A stretch of DNA of 10,049 bases from an uncultured Lachnospiraceae bacterium (GTDB lineage: Bacteria > Bacillota > Clostridia > Lachnospirales > Lachnospiraceae), in the NCBI GenBank assembly GCA_949346185.1, contig CASGVX010000056.1, positions 1-10,049 of the forward strand, in the 5' to 3' direction. Below the pieces are notes generated by a model. That model ran no database searches and had not been told where the DNA came from. It saw only the letters and a program-made list of their open reading frames with translations. Both the position numbers and the translations under genes were made by a program. This document shows positions 1 to 6,221 of this stretch, in pieces; position 1 is the stretch's first letter; every line of letters begins with the position of its first letter.

Positions 1-32
1 TTGTTTAAGTCAATCACTAAATGGCAGAGCAT
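1..32 (-). CDS. 5' end of an unidentified protein, cut by the window edge
   Basis: Only ten complete codons are present, reading MLCHLVIDLN. The start is well supported: GGGAGGTGGG lies 7 bases before the ATG, and a near-consensus sigma-A promoter sits about 30 bases upstream of that. Ten residues are not enough to name a family; there is no obvious signal peptide or DNA-binding motif in what is visible. The gene has its own promoter and a set of upstream repeats, so it is probably regulated separately from the nuclease unit that ends at 273. The call that a gene starts here is inferred from the regulatory signals, not from protein similarity. Confidence 0.55.
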   Translation of the reverse strand, partial: MLCHLVIDLN

Positions 33-67
33 ATTTCCCACCTCCCTCAGTTATTTTTTCACAGGGC

Positions 68-96
68 AGTATAGCATGGAAAGATTTTTATGTCAA
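68..96 (-). promoter_or_regulatory. Strong sigma-A promoter for the left-edge gene
   Basis: On the minus strand a perfect -35 TTGACA (96-91) is followed after exactly 17 bases by a -10 TATACT (73-68; 5 of 6 to TATAAT). Transcription should begin near 61, leaving a short leader before the ribosome binding site at about 40-48 and the ATG at 32. No other minus-strand start codon with a good binding site lies between. Confidence 0.8.
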
Positions 97-112
97 TTTT
101 ACTCATATATCA

Positions 113-162
113 TTTGCCAAATCATATGAGGTTTTGCCAAAAGGTTTATACTGTTTGATAAA
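113..162 (-). repeat. Tandem operator-like repeats upstream of the left-edge promoter
   Basis: The minus strand carries TTTGGCAAA at 141-133 and again at 121-113 (20 bp apart), and a degenerate copy TTTATCAAA at 162-154 (21 bp further out). Each of the two good copies is itself a small palindrome (TTTTGCCAAAA, ATTTGCCAAAT on the plus strand), and each is followed by ATATGA. The inner copy is also enclosed by a 7-bp inverted repeat, CTCATAT at 102-108 with ATATGAG at 124-130. The copies are centred near -56, -76 and -97 relative to the inferred start site, a position and two-helical-turn spacing typical of an activator. The regulator is unknown. Confidence 0.5.
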
Positions 163-272
163 AGTCCCTAGAACATAAGTTCACCACTTCCGAATATAAA
201 AAACCTTAAAAGCACACAAAAATAATGTATCTTTCAGACCTATATACGCACTGGAAACGGCATCCACATCTT

Positions 273-1202
273 TTATCTCTTTGCCTTCCGATATCCCGCA
301 TCCAGCGCCTCTCGTTCTGAATGGAAAATAACCAGATTATCCGAATCTGCCATTTCATCATACGATGCCTGCCCGGGACAATGATAAATCATTGATTTTT
401 TATTTCCCCGTATTTCATCCTGTTCCGTCTTCGCATTCGCCCCATCCCGTCCATTTTTATCGTCTGTCACTGGACTTGCAGTTTCCTGTGCATTCTTTCC
501 CCCCATGCCTTTATCCTTTTCCTCTTTACTTTCTCCGGTTGCATAATCAATATGTATTCCCGGCTGCACATTATACACAAATACATTGAAGCAGATTCCA
601 TCCCCCTCGTCTTCTACGGAATATGCCTCCATCTGCACGCCCTTTGCCAGCAGATCCTTCCCCTCGAAAATCGGCGTCACCCTGTAAAGCACATGATTTC
701 CCGTTTCCTTTACATAATCTGCAACCATGTTTTCAAAAGGCAGCATCCCATCCACGTTCATATAACGGGTACCTGTAATCAAATTCTTTTCATTGGCATT
801 TTCCGCCGTCAACTGGTACCCAATCAAATGGCACCGATTATACAAGTATTTTCCATCCACAATATCATACTTCACCGTATGCCATCCGGAAGGCTTCACT
901 TTGCCAATACCACTACGTTCCTCCGTTGGCATCAAATCCTGCCCGATATTTGCATATGCCACACCACATCTTCCCAAAGAATCCAGTTCACTGTACTGCT
1001 CAAAAGACTTTTTTGTTATATCCTTCTCTGTAAATCCCGGCTCGTTCCCATCAATTTTCACATACGGCTTCCCTGAGTATGCCGAAACCTCCCCCATAGA
1101 AATGGAGTTTTTCCCATTATCCGTCTGCCCGCAGGATGTAAAAAGCAGACAGAATACTGCCAGACACAAAAGCAAATAATTACGCAATACTATCTTCTTC
1201 AT
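273..1202 (-). CDS. Secreted DNA/RNA non-specific endonuclease lipoprotein (NUC/EndA-like)
   Basis: The predicted product is a 309-residue extracellular nuclease anchored as a lipoprotein. Seen: a basic start (MKK), a hydrophobic stretch at about residues 8-22, and a lipobox-like FTSC with the lipidated Cys at 24. The nuclease core spans about residues 75-215, with NRCHLIGYQL at 122-131 (candidate catalytic His125) and NEKNLITGTRYMN at 137-149, matching the DRGH motif and metal-binding Asn of EndA-type nucleases but with Asn-Arg-Cys-His instead of Asp-Arg-Gly-His. A charged low-complexity linker (about 224-268) leads to a 39-residue tail, YHCPGQ...GYRKAKR, resembling an Ada-type metal-binding module that has lost most of its cysteines. 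I chose ATG 1202 because AGGAGA lies upstream at 1218-1213 and the lipoprotein signal then starts properly; an in-frame ATG at 1223 overlaps that binding site. Likely role: degrading extracellular DNA for nutrients or uptake. No clear terminator follows. Confidence 0.88.
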   Translation of the reverse strand: MKKIVLRNYLLLCLAVFCLLFTSCGQTDNGKNSISMGEVSAYSGKPYVKIDGNEPGFTEKDITKKSFEQYSELDSLGRCGVAYANIGQDLMPTEERSGIGKVKPSGWHTVKYDIVDGKYLYNRCHLIGYQLTAENANEKNLITGTRYMNVDGMLPFENMVADYVKETGNHVLYRVTPIFEGKDLLAKGVQMEAYSVEDEGDGICFNVFVYNVQPGIHIDYATGESKEEKDKGMGGKNAQETASPVTDDKNGRDGANAKTEQDEIRGNKKSMIYHCPGQASYDEMADSDNLVIFHSEREALDAGYRKAKR

Positions 1203-1206
1203 AAAA

Positions 1207-1620
1207 TCATGTTCTCCTCTCATATATTTCTTCCGTTATTTTTTCATGGGAAAACCCCTGAAACTCATGCCGTTCTTTCCTCTCCCACAGGGACAAATCC
1301 AAATCAAAAACCACATCTGCCGGATATATCCGATTCCACCAAAAAATGATGATTCTTTCAATCTTCTCACGATAAGAATCCATGCTCTCCGATTCCACCA
1401 GACAATATTCACCGCTGCCTGCCAGAGAAAGGAACTCATCTTCCGCTATTACATCAATCCCATCAAGACTGCCATACAAATTATTAGAATATGAATTCAT
1501 CCATAGTTTTCTGCCCTTGCAGACATTCTGAATCCTCTCTGTCACGGCTTTATCCCGGCTCAGCCGTCTATGGTTATACATCATGCCCTTCTTATCATCC
1601 AGACAAACAATTACTATCAT
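1207..1620 (-). CDS. Small cytosolic protein with a DHFR-like pattern, coupled to the nuclease
   Basis: This encodes 137 residues with no signal peptide or membrane segment. ATG 1620 is chosen because GGAG lies 6 bases upstream; a GTG at 1644 is in frame but has no good site. The stop (1207-1209) is 4 bases before the nuclease start, and the nuclease ribosome binding site lies inside this gene, so the two are probably translationally coupled. I do not recognise a characterised family. By eye the pattern resembles a shortened dihydrofolate reductase: a first strand MIVIVCLDDKKGM, an Asp at 23 in LSRDKAV where DHFR has its catalytic LPxDL, GRKLWMNSYS (36-45) where DHFR has GKPVIMGRxTYES, and an end YPADVVFD...W112...F120...YERR like the DHFR C-terminus. 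That is an inference, not a verified match. Alternatives are an unrelated accessory or immunity-type partner. Confidence 0.8.
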   Translation of the reverse strand: MIVIVCLDDKKGMMYNHRRLSRDKAVTERIQNVCKGRKLWMNSYSNNLYGSLDGIDVIAEDEFLSLAGSGEYCLVESESMDSYREKIERIIIFWWNRIYPADVVFDLDLSLWERKERHEFQGFSHEKITEEIYERRT

Positions 1621-1693
1621 TCTTTTCTCCAAAACAAAAAACACATTTTGTATTCCTGCGAAGGCAATACGAGGGCACTCGCAAGGTTCAAAT

Positions 1694-1715
1694 ACCCCGC
1701 CCCTTGGGACGGGGT
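1694..1715. repeat. GC-rich hairpin, IS200/IS605-end-like or 5' UTR structure
   Basis: A 22-base palindrome can fold into a 9-bp stem (ACCCCG and GGGGC-side arms with one G-U wobble on the minus strand) closed by a CAAG loop. On the minus strand it starts about 6 bases after the predicted transcription start, and is followed by ATTTGAAC, not a T-run, so it is not a standard terminator for the upstream ABC operon. On the plus strand the order GGTTCAAATA, then the stem, then TTCCTC resembles the subterminal hairpin of TnpB/IS605-type right ends. There is no transposase or TnpB reading frame beside it, so at most it is a remnant or a small palindromic repeat. Confidence 0.45.
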
Positions 1716-1727
1716 TCCTCTCTTCTG

Positions 1728-1756
1728 ATTATACAAAAGGTTTTCAGATACTTCAA
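1728..1756 (-). promoter_or_regulatory. Sigma-A promoter for the small protein-nuclease unit
   Basis: A perfect -10 TATAAT (1733-1728) lies 17 bases after a -35 TTGAAG (1756-1751; 4 of 6). It sits just past the permease stop, so the small protein and nuclease have their own promoter with a start near 1721. The resulting leader of about 100 bases holds the GC hairpin at 1694-1715 and weaker dyads, such as TGCGA/TCGCA and GTATT/AATAC pairs between 1651 and 1685. Confidence 0.75.
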
Positions 1757-1765
1757 GAATTATTA

Positions 1766-4117
1766 TCACTCCTGTACCAGTTCTCTCACCTCCACCCGCT
1801 TCACCTTTCTGGAAGCCGTATAAGAAAAGAGGAAGAAACATGCACAAATGAGAAGAATCGGTACTGCAAATGTGCTAAAACGGAATGTCATCTGAAAGTT
1901 TGAGATGCCTATCTTCCTCAGTATCGCACTCAGCATCCCTTCGGCGAACAGTGCGGCAAGCCCGCAGCCAGCCACTGCTCCAAAAGCAGCCACCATGGAA
2001 AACCTCACTGCAAACTGCAGACGCAGCCTCCCTGCCGTAAATCCCAGCGCCTTGTAAATGCCAATATCCCTCCTCTCCCTGATAAAAGCTTTAGAGCATA
2101 CCATGTGCACCACAATCATAGAAAATATCACAGAAAAAATATACACCACCAATGTCATGGCATTTATCGCAAGCTGATATGTTTCATCCATAGGAGCATC
2201 ATCATACTCCACCGTCAATAATTCCCCATATTGCTCGCTAAGCCTGGCTGCCGCCTTCTCTCCCAGAGACTTATCCTCAAGAATATATCCCGCATAATGC
2301 AGTTTCGCCTCATCAAATATCCTGACTGCCCCACCCATTGTCATACTAAAATTAACTCCCGCATCATTCATATGCTGATTCAAGCCACAGATAATGTACT
2401 CCGCTTTTTTGTCCCGATAACCTACCGACACCTTGTCACCTATATTTAGCCCCAAATTATCTGCCGCAATCTCTGTCATCACTATCTCATTATCATAACG
2501 AATATTCCTGCCCTCGGACACAGCCTTAATAAATTCTCCATCGCTGTATATGCATGCCATCATCTGCTCTCCATCCACAGATAAATAAGAATTGCCGCAG
2601 GATTGATAGGAAATCTGATACTTGCATATTTTTCCCAGACTCTCCTCCACCTTGCCAAGTTCCTGTTTTGTTACACCCTTTTCAAACGAAATATCCAAAT
2701 CAGAGTAATCTATTCCCATAGCCTCCCAAGCGGAAGTTGCCGTAATCACATTTACCAGAACCATCATAGCCGCCATAAAATACACAAGCATCGCCACGAT
2801 AGCGCCCACCCCCAAATACTGCTTCATATTTGATGTAAACTGCCGGAATGCCAGAGTGACGGAAAATAACTTTTTCCTGATTGCAACATGACATCTGCCG
2901 TCAAAATAGATTTCATTCTTCCCCCCCGCTATGGCTCTCACTGGCATAATCTTTGAAATCTTTCTGGTAATCAGCAGAATGCAGAGCACGGAAATCCCCA
3001 GCACGGCACAGAGAATCAGAGTACATTCTCCCAAAGAAACCGACCTTCGGGGAACAATTCCGGTAATAGGCTGGAAAATATTGCCTAATCCCCGACACAG
3101 CGGCACCGCTGCTGCCGCTCCAAGAAGCATTCCCCCTATCTCCGCCATCAGATATTGCGCAGCCAAAATAATCCGAATCTTCCTTTTCACAAACCCCTGA
3201 GCCTTCATTACCCCAAAAGTAGTATATTCCATCTCAATTCCTGCGGACAGACTGTGGCACATCACCACTACAACAGCCACGAAAAGCAATATTAAAAATA
3301 CCATCAATATCATACAGATTATTTTAGGAAAAAGATAAGTATAATTCACCATCAAATCCTTTATAAGAGAGCCTATCCCCATATCAATAATCTTCGTATC
3401 CAGATTCACCTGACGGGCAAACCTGGCATCTGTCATAGAACTGCCATCTACTCTATCTATAGATAGCTGTGTGACAATGGTAGCGTAATTCTCCTCCGGC
3501 TTTGCCAGCTTATCCACCTCAGAATACAATTTCTCATAATCCTTCCGGCTGAGAAATATATTTTTCCAGCCAATGGTCTGAGCTCCCAGCTCCGGATCCT
3601 CTATAATTCCTGCAATGGTAAAATCATAAGAGCCGGATGCCACTGTAATCGTCACTGCATCCCCCTCCCCGCAGGATAAGGTTGTCTTTATTCCTTGGGA
3701 AATATATATTTCACCCTGACGGAGCGTGGGTATTTCCTTCTGAAATCCTGTACCCTTCTGGTTAAAAAGACGGTATCCCTCACAATCCTCCCGCAAAAAT
3801 ATATCGTTGCCATACTCATTGCCATGATAGGTCAACGCACTGGCGGCTATGGTTTCCACAGTCTCAACCCTATCAACCAGAGCATGCCTCTCCACATCAG
3901 AGAGCAGTTCCTCTGTCAGCTTATTCTTATCAATCATGCATATAATATTTCCCGTTTGCATTCTCTCATGGGCGTCAATAATGCCATTGTATATATTGTT
4001 TGTAACGCTGATGATGGATACCAGAGCCATGGATATCATTGCCATCAAGAGGACAATGCTAAGAAATGAACCCTTTTTATGACGAATATTCGCCTTCAGT
4101 ATTGTTAATATCTCCAT
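1766..4117 (-). CDS. ABC exporter permease with two FtsX/MacB-type domains
   Basis: The product is a 783-residue integral membrane protein, the partner of the ATPase that ends 9 bases upstream. Seen: a first membrane helix at about 18-40; an extracytoplasmic region at 41-260; three helices at about 264-288, 316-341 and 364-384; a fifth helix at about 433-460 that begins the second half; a second outer region at 461-650; and three closing helices at about 653-675, 702-726 and 748-767. Both halves carry the FtsX-type coupling segment after a helix: FGVMKAQGFVKRKI at 301-314 and IGIYKALGFTAGRL at 685-698. Family knowledge: such permeases do not run a substrate channel through the bilayer but act as mechanotransmitters for lipids, lipoproteins, peptides or antibiotics. 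The start is set by AGGTGA immediately after the ATPase stop. The substrate cannot be told from sequence. The coding sequence includes a run of seven G at 2921-2927, in frame as Gly-Gly. Confidence 0.92.
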   Translation of the reverse strand: MEILTILKANIRHKKGSFLSIVLLMAMISMALVSIISVTNNIYNGIIDAHERMQTGNIICMIDKNKLTEELLSDVERHALVDRVETVETIAASALTYHGNEYGNDIFLREDCEGYRLFNQKGTGFQKEIPTLRQGEIYISQGIKTTLSCGEGDAVTITVASGSYDFTIAGIIEDPELGAQTIGWKNIFLSRKDYEKLYSEVDKLAKPEENYATIVTQLSIDRVDGSSMTDARFARQVNLDTKIIDMGIGSLIKDLMVNYTYLFPKIICMILMVFLILLFVAVVVVMCHSLSAGIEMEYTTFGVMKAQGFVKRKIRIILAAQYLMAEIGGMLLGAAAAVPLCRGLGNIFQPITGIVPRRSVSLGECTLILCAVLGISVLCILLITRKISKIMPVRAIAGGKNEIYFDGRCHVAIRKKLFSVTLAFRQFTSNMKQYLGVGAIVAMLVYFMAAMMVLVNVITATSAWEAMGIDYSDLDISFEKGVTKQELGKVEESLGKICKYQISYQSCGNSYLSVDGEQMMACIYSDGEFIKAVSEGRNIRYDNEIVMTEIAADNLGLNIGDKVSVGYRDKKAEYIICGLNQHMNDAGVNFSMTMGGAVRIFDEAKLHYAGYILEDKSLGEKAAARLSEQYGELLTVEYDDAPMDETYQLAINAMTLVVYIFSVIFSMIVVHMVCSKAFIRERRDIGIYKALGFTAGRLRLQFAVRFSMVAAFGAVAGCGLAALFAEGMLSAILRKIGISNFQMTFRFSTFAVPILLICACFFLFSYTASRKVKRVEVRELVQE

Positions 4118-4126
4118 GCTCTCACC

Positions 4127-4888
4127 TCACCATTCCAGCGAGGTCAGCCATGCATTGACCTGCGCTTCCCTTCCTTTTTCATCCTGCCTGCTGTATTCCG
4201 AAAGATTCAGTTCTCCCGTAATCTTCCCATCTTCCAGATACAGAATCCTCGTGGCTCTGAGCGCTGCTTTCAGGTCATGTGTCACCATCAGAATACTCTG
4301 CCCTCCCTGATTTAATTCCGTCAATAGATTAAGCACCTCCGTAGAATTATGCCGGTTTAGCGCCCCGGTTGGTTCATCTGCAAAAAGCACCTTGGGCGAA
4401 TTGACCACCGCCCTGGCGATAGCGCATCTCTGCTGCTCGCCCCCGGACACCTGAGAGGGAAGATGGCTCTTTATCCCATCCAACCCCATCTTTTCTAATA
4501 ATTCCTCCGTTCTTTTATTAACTTCATTGGCAGACTTCTCCTTATTAAGATATCCTGACACCGCCACATTTTCATACAAGGACAAATTGCTTATCAAATG
4601 CATCTGTTGGAAGACAAATCCAAAATCATGATACCGAAGCCTTGCAAGTTCCTTTTCCTTCATGTCCACAAGATTTCTCCCCTCATACAGCACCTGTCCC
4701 GCCGTTGCTCTGTCCATCCCGCTCAAAGCATATAATAACGTAGATTTCCCTGAACCGGAAGCTCCCATCACCACCGTAAAATCCCTCTCATACAATTCAA
4801 AATCCACATGGGAGAGAATATGCAGCTGCCCCCCGTTATGGGCAAAACTTTTGCTAATCTTTCTCGCCGATAAGATACTTTTCTTCAT
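4127..4888 (-). CDS. ABC transporter ATPase, MacB/LolD type
   Basis: This is a 253-residue cytoplasmic ATPase that powers the neighbouring FtsX-type permease. All the family motifs are intact: Walker A GASGSGKST at 42-50, Q-loop FVFQQ with Gln94, signature VSGGEQQR at 147-154, Walker B VLFADEPTG at 167-175 with catalytic Glu172, and the switch His204 in VTHD. The DEPTGALN stretch is typical of the MacB/LolD/FtsE group, also used by peptide-antibiotic resistance exporters. Start chosen at ATG 4888, where AGGAG stands 8 bases upstream and the product begins MKKSIL; the longer in-frame ATG at 4918 has no good site. The final 20 or so residues are acidic and poorly conserved. The gene follows the two-component system after a 190-bp leader and is probably one operon with the permease. 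Confidence 0.95.
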   Translation of the reverse strand: MKKSILSARKISKSFAHNGGQLHILSHVDFELYERDFTVVMGASGSGKSTLLYALSGMDRATAGQVLYEGRNLVDMKEKELARLRYHDFGFVFQQMHLISNLSLYENVAVSGYLNKEKSANEVNKRTEELLEKMGLDGIKSHLPSQVSGGEQQRCAIARAVVNSPKVLFADEPTGALNRHNSTEVLNLLTELNQGGQSILMVTHDLKAALRATRILYLEDGKITGELNLSEYSRQDEKGREAQVNAWLTSLEW

Positions 4889-4932
4889 TCGCAACGCTCC
4901 TTTTCCATTGATAGGCACCCTTCCCGCATCAT

Positions 4933-5018
4933 TGCTCTGTTAATGAGCATGTACTGAATCATTGATATTCAGTCACCTGATTCTCCATCGGACTGCAGAG
5001 TTATGCCAGATACCGATG
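4933..5018 (-). promoter_or_regulatory. Dyad-rich leader upstream of the ABC operon
   Basis: Three perfect inverted repeats lie between the kinase stop and the ATPase start: CATCGG/CCGATG (4986-4991 with 5013-5018), ACTGAAT/ATTCAGT (4953-4959 with 4967-4973, 7-base loop) and TGCTC/GAGCA (4933-4937 with 4945-4949, 7-base loop). None is followed by a T-run, so none is a standard terminator. In addition CTGTATCA occurs twice on the minus strand, at 5058-5051 and 5024-5017. These are candidates for response-regulator sites or for RNA structures controlling the exporter; the sequence alone does not decide. Confidence 0.4.
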
Positions 5019-5035
5019 ATACAGCCGAGGTACAT
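4973..5035 (-). CDS. Possible 20-residue leader peptide before the ABC operon
   Basis: An ATG at 5035 has a fair ribosome binding site (AAGGTG, 6 bases away) and opens a 20-codon frame beginning MYLGCIIGIWHNS and ending in TGA at 4973. It overlaps the CATCGG/CCGATG dyad and its stop abuts the ACTGAAT/ATTCAGT dyad, the arrangement seen in ribosome-dependent attenuation leaders. A second short frame (4932-4885, 15 codons) ends in an ATGA overlap with the ATPase start. No homology supports either, and short frames arise by chance, so this is a weak call. Confidence 0.25.
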   Translation of the reverse strand: MYLGCIIGIWHNSAVRWRIR

Positions 5036-5060
5036 ATTTAACACCTTCGTTGATACAGGG

Positions 5061-5090
5061 ATTCTATCAGAAAAGATATTAAGAAGTCCT
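5061..5090 (-). promoter_or_regulatory. Candidate extended -10 promoter for the ABC operon
   Basis: Twelve bases past the kinase stop the minus strand reads TGATAGAAT, an extended -10 (TGn plus TAGAAT, 5 of 6). The -35 is poor: AGGACT with an 18-base spacer, 3 of 6. Weak -35 elements are common at promoters needing an activator, which would fit control by the adjacent response regulator. Predicted start near 5054. Confidence 0.4.
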
Positions 5091-6221
5091 TAAGGATGGC
5101 AATATCACACTCACTTCCAGCCCATCCCCCCTGTTCTGCAGCAGCACGCTGCCCTTCATATTATCAGCAATATATTTCACGATGTATAATCCCAACCCGG
5201 AACCCTGCTCTTCCCCGCAGTTCTTCCCCCGATAAAACTTTCCAAAAATAAAGGGGATATCCCCATCCGGTATCCCTCCGCCATAATCCCGAAAGACAAT
5301 GCATGCCCCCTCTTCCCTTTCCTCTAGGGAAACATCCACAGTAGTTTTTGCATATTTCCTCGCATTATTAATAATATTTTCGCAGACCTGCAATAGACGG
5401 TTTTCATCCGCCATGACAAATAACTCTTCCTCCGGCAGAGACAGCCGCACATCATCACGCTCTGCCGCTATTTCTCTGACAGCATTTTCCAGAAAATTTC
5501 CCAGCGCAATCTTTTTCAATTCGATTTTCAATTTATCCAAATCAGAAATAGAATGAAGAAACAGATCATTCGTAAGCCGCGCCACCTCGTCGCACTTCTT
5601 CATAATGACCGATAAATACTTTTCCCGTTTCTCCATAGAACAGTCCATATTCGCCTCCAGTCCCTCCGCATAGACGCGAATAGACGCAATCGGCGTCTTA
5701 ATGTCATGGGACAGGGTGGCGATTACCGTCTTATTATTTTCAATAGCTTCCCTTTCACAAGCACGGGCCTTGTTAATCTCCCGCCGCATGCTGTCAAATG
5801 CCCAAGTAAAATCCCCAAAATAATTTGACCGCTCATACCGAAGGGGAACGTCTAAATTTCCCCGGGCAACTTCCCCTGCAAAGGATTTCATTCTATCAAA
5901 AGGACATAAAACAGCAACGTACAAATATACAAAAATAACAGAGAAACATAGGACGCACAAACCACCTAGTATCAGATAATATACATCACCCTCTGCACTA
6001 TCTTCTGCGGAGCGCAAACTCTCCTGCAATGCGGCAGACTTCTCCTCCATTTTCTCCAAATCCCCCTGCCTGGCCAACTGCTCCAATTCGTTGACATCAA
6101 CAACCTGTTGAGATTTGCTTTCCCCCATATCCGGCTTTCCGATCTGAAAATACAGTAACCCAGAAACAAACATGATAACGGCTGAAAAAAGAATCACCAT
6201 AACAAACAGTCTGCCCTTCAT
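5079..6221 (-). CDS. Sensor histidine kinase, HAMP-HisKA-HATPase
   Basis: This is a 380-residue membrane sensor kinase, partner of the regulator it overlaps by 4 bases (ATGA). Seen: membrane helix 1 at about 5-27; a short, highly charged outer segment at about 28-80, probably helical; helix 2 at about 81-105; a HAMP linker to about 155; the H-box LSHDIKTP with phospho-acceptor His172; the N-box ENIINNARKY at 281-290; the G1 box RDYGGGIPDG at 311-320; the F-box FIFGKFYRG at 324-332; and the G2 box GSGLGLYIV at 340-348. All catalytic motifs are intact. The ribosome binding site GGAGG lies inside the last codons of the regulator, so the two are coupled. An outer domain of only about 50 residues has no room for a typical ligand-binding fold, so sensing may act at the membrane or through the neighbouring transporter, as in Bce-type modules; that last point is inference. 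Confidence 0.95.
   Translation of the reverse strand: MKGRLFVMVILFSAVIMFVSGLLYFQIGKPDMGESKSQQVVDVNELEQLARQGDLEKMEEKSAALQESLRSAEDSAEGDVYYLILGGLCVLCFSVIFVYLYVAVLCPFDRMKSFAGEVARGNLDVPLRYERSNYFGDFTWAFDSMRREINKARACEREAIENNKTVIATLSHDIKTPIASIRVYAEGLEANMDCSMEKREKYLSVIMKKCDEVARLTNDLFLHSISDLDKLKIELKKIALGNFLENAVREIAAERDDVRLSLPEEELFVMADENRLLQVCENIINNARKYAKTTVDVSLEEREEGACIVFRDYGGGIPDGDIPFIFGKFYRGKNCGEEQGSGLGLYIVKYIADNMKGSVLLQNRGDGLEVSVILPSLRTS

Noticed and set aside
97..272. Terminator after the nuclease gene
   Set aside because: Only a 4-bp GAAC/GTTC stem and scattered T-runs are present; no stable hairpin with a U-tract could be found.
1694..1715. Rho-independent terminator of the ABC operon
   Set aside because: The stem is strong but lies downstream of a new promoter and is followed by ATTTGAAC on the minus strand, without the required T-run.
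1617..1847. A 76-codon minus-strand frame across the permease end and the nuclease promoter
   Set aside because: It overlaps the end of the permease out of frame, spans the promoter and hairpin, and has low-complexity composition with no family resemblance.
2921..2927. Run of seven G (minus strand) in the permease as a phase-variation site
   Set aside because: It encodes Gly-Gly in frame, and a like run occurs in the aminopeptidase at 7501-7507, so it looks like ordinary glycine codon use.
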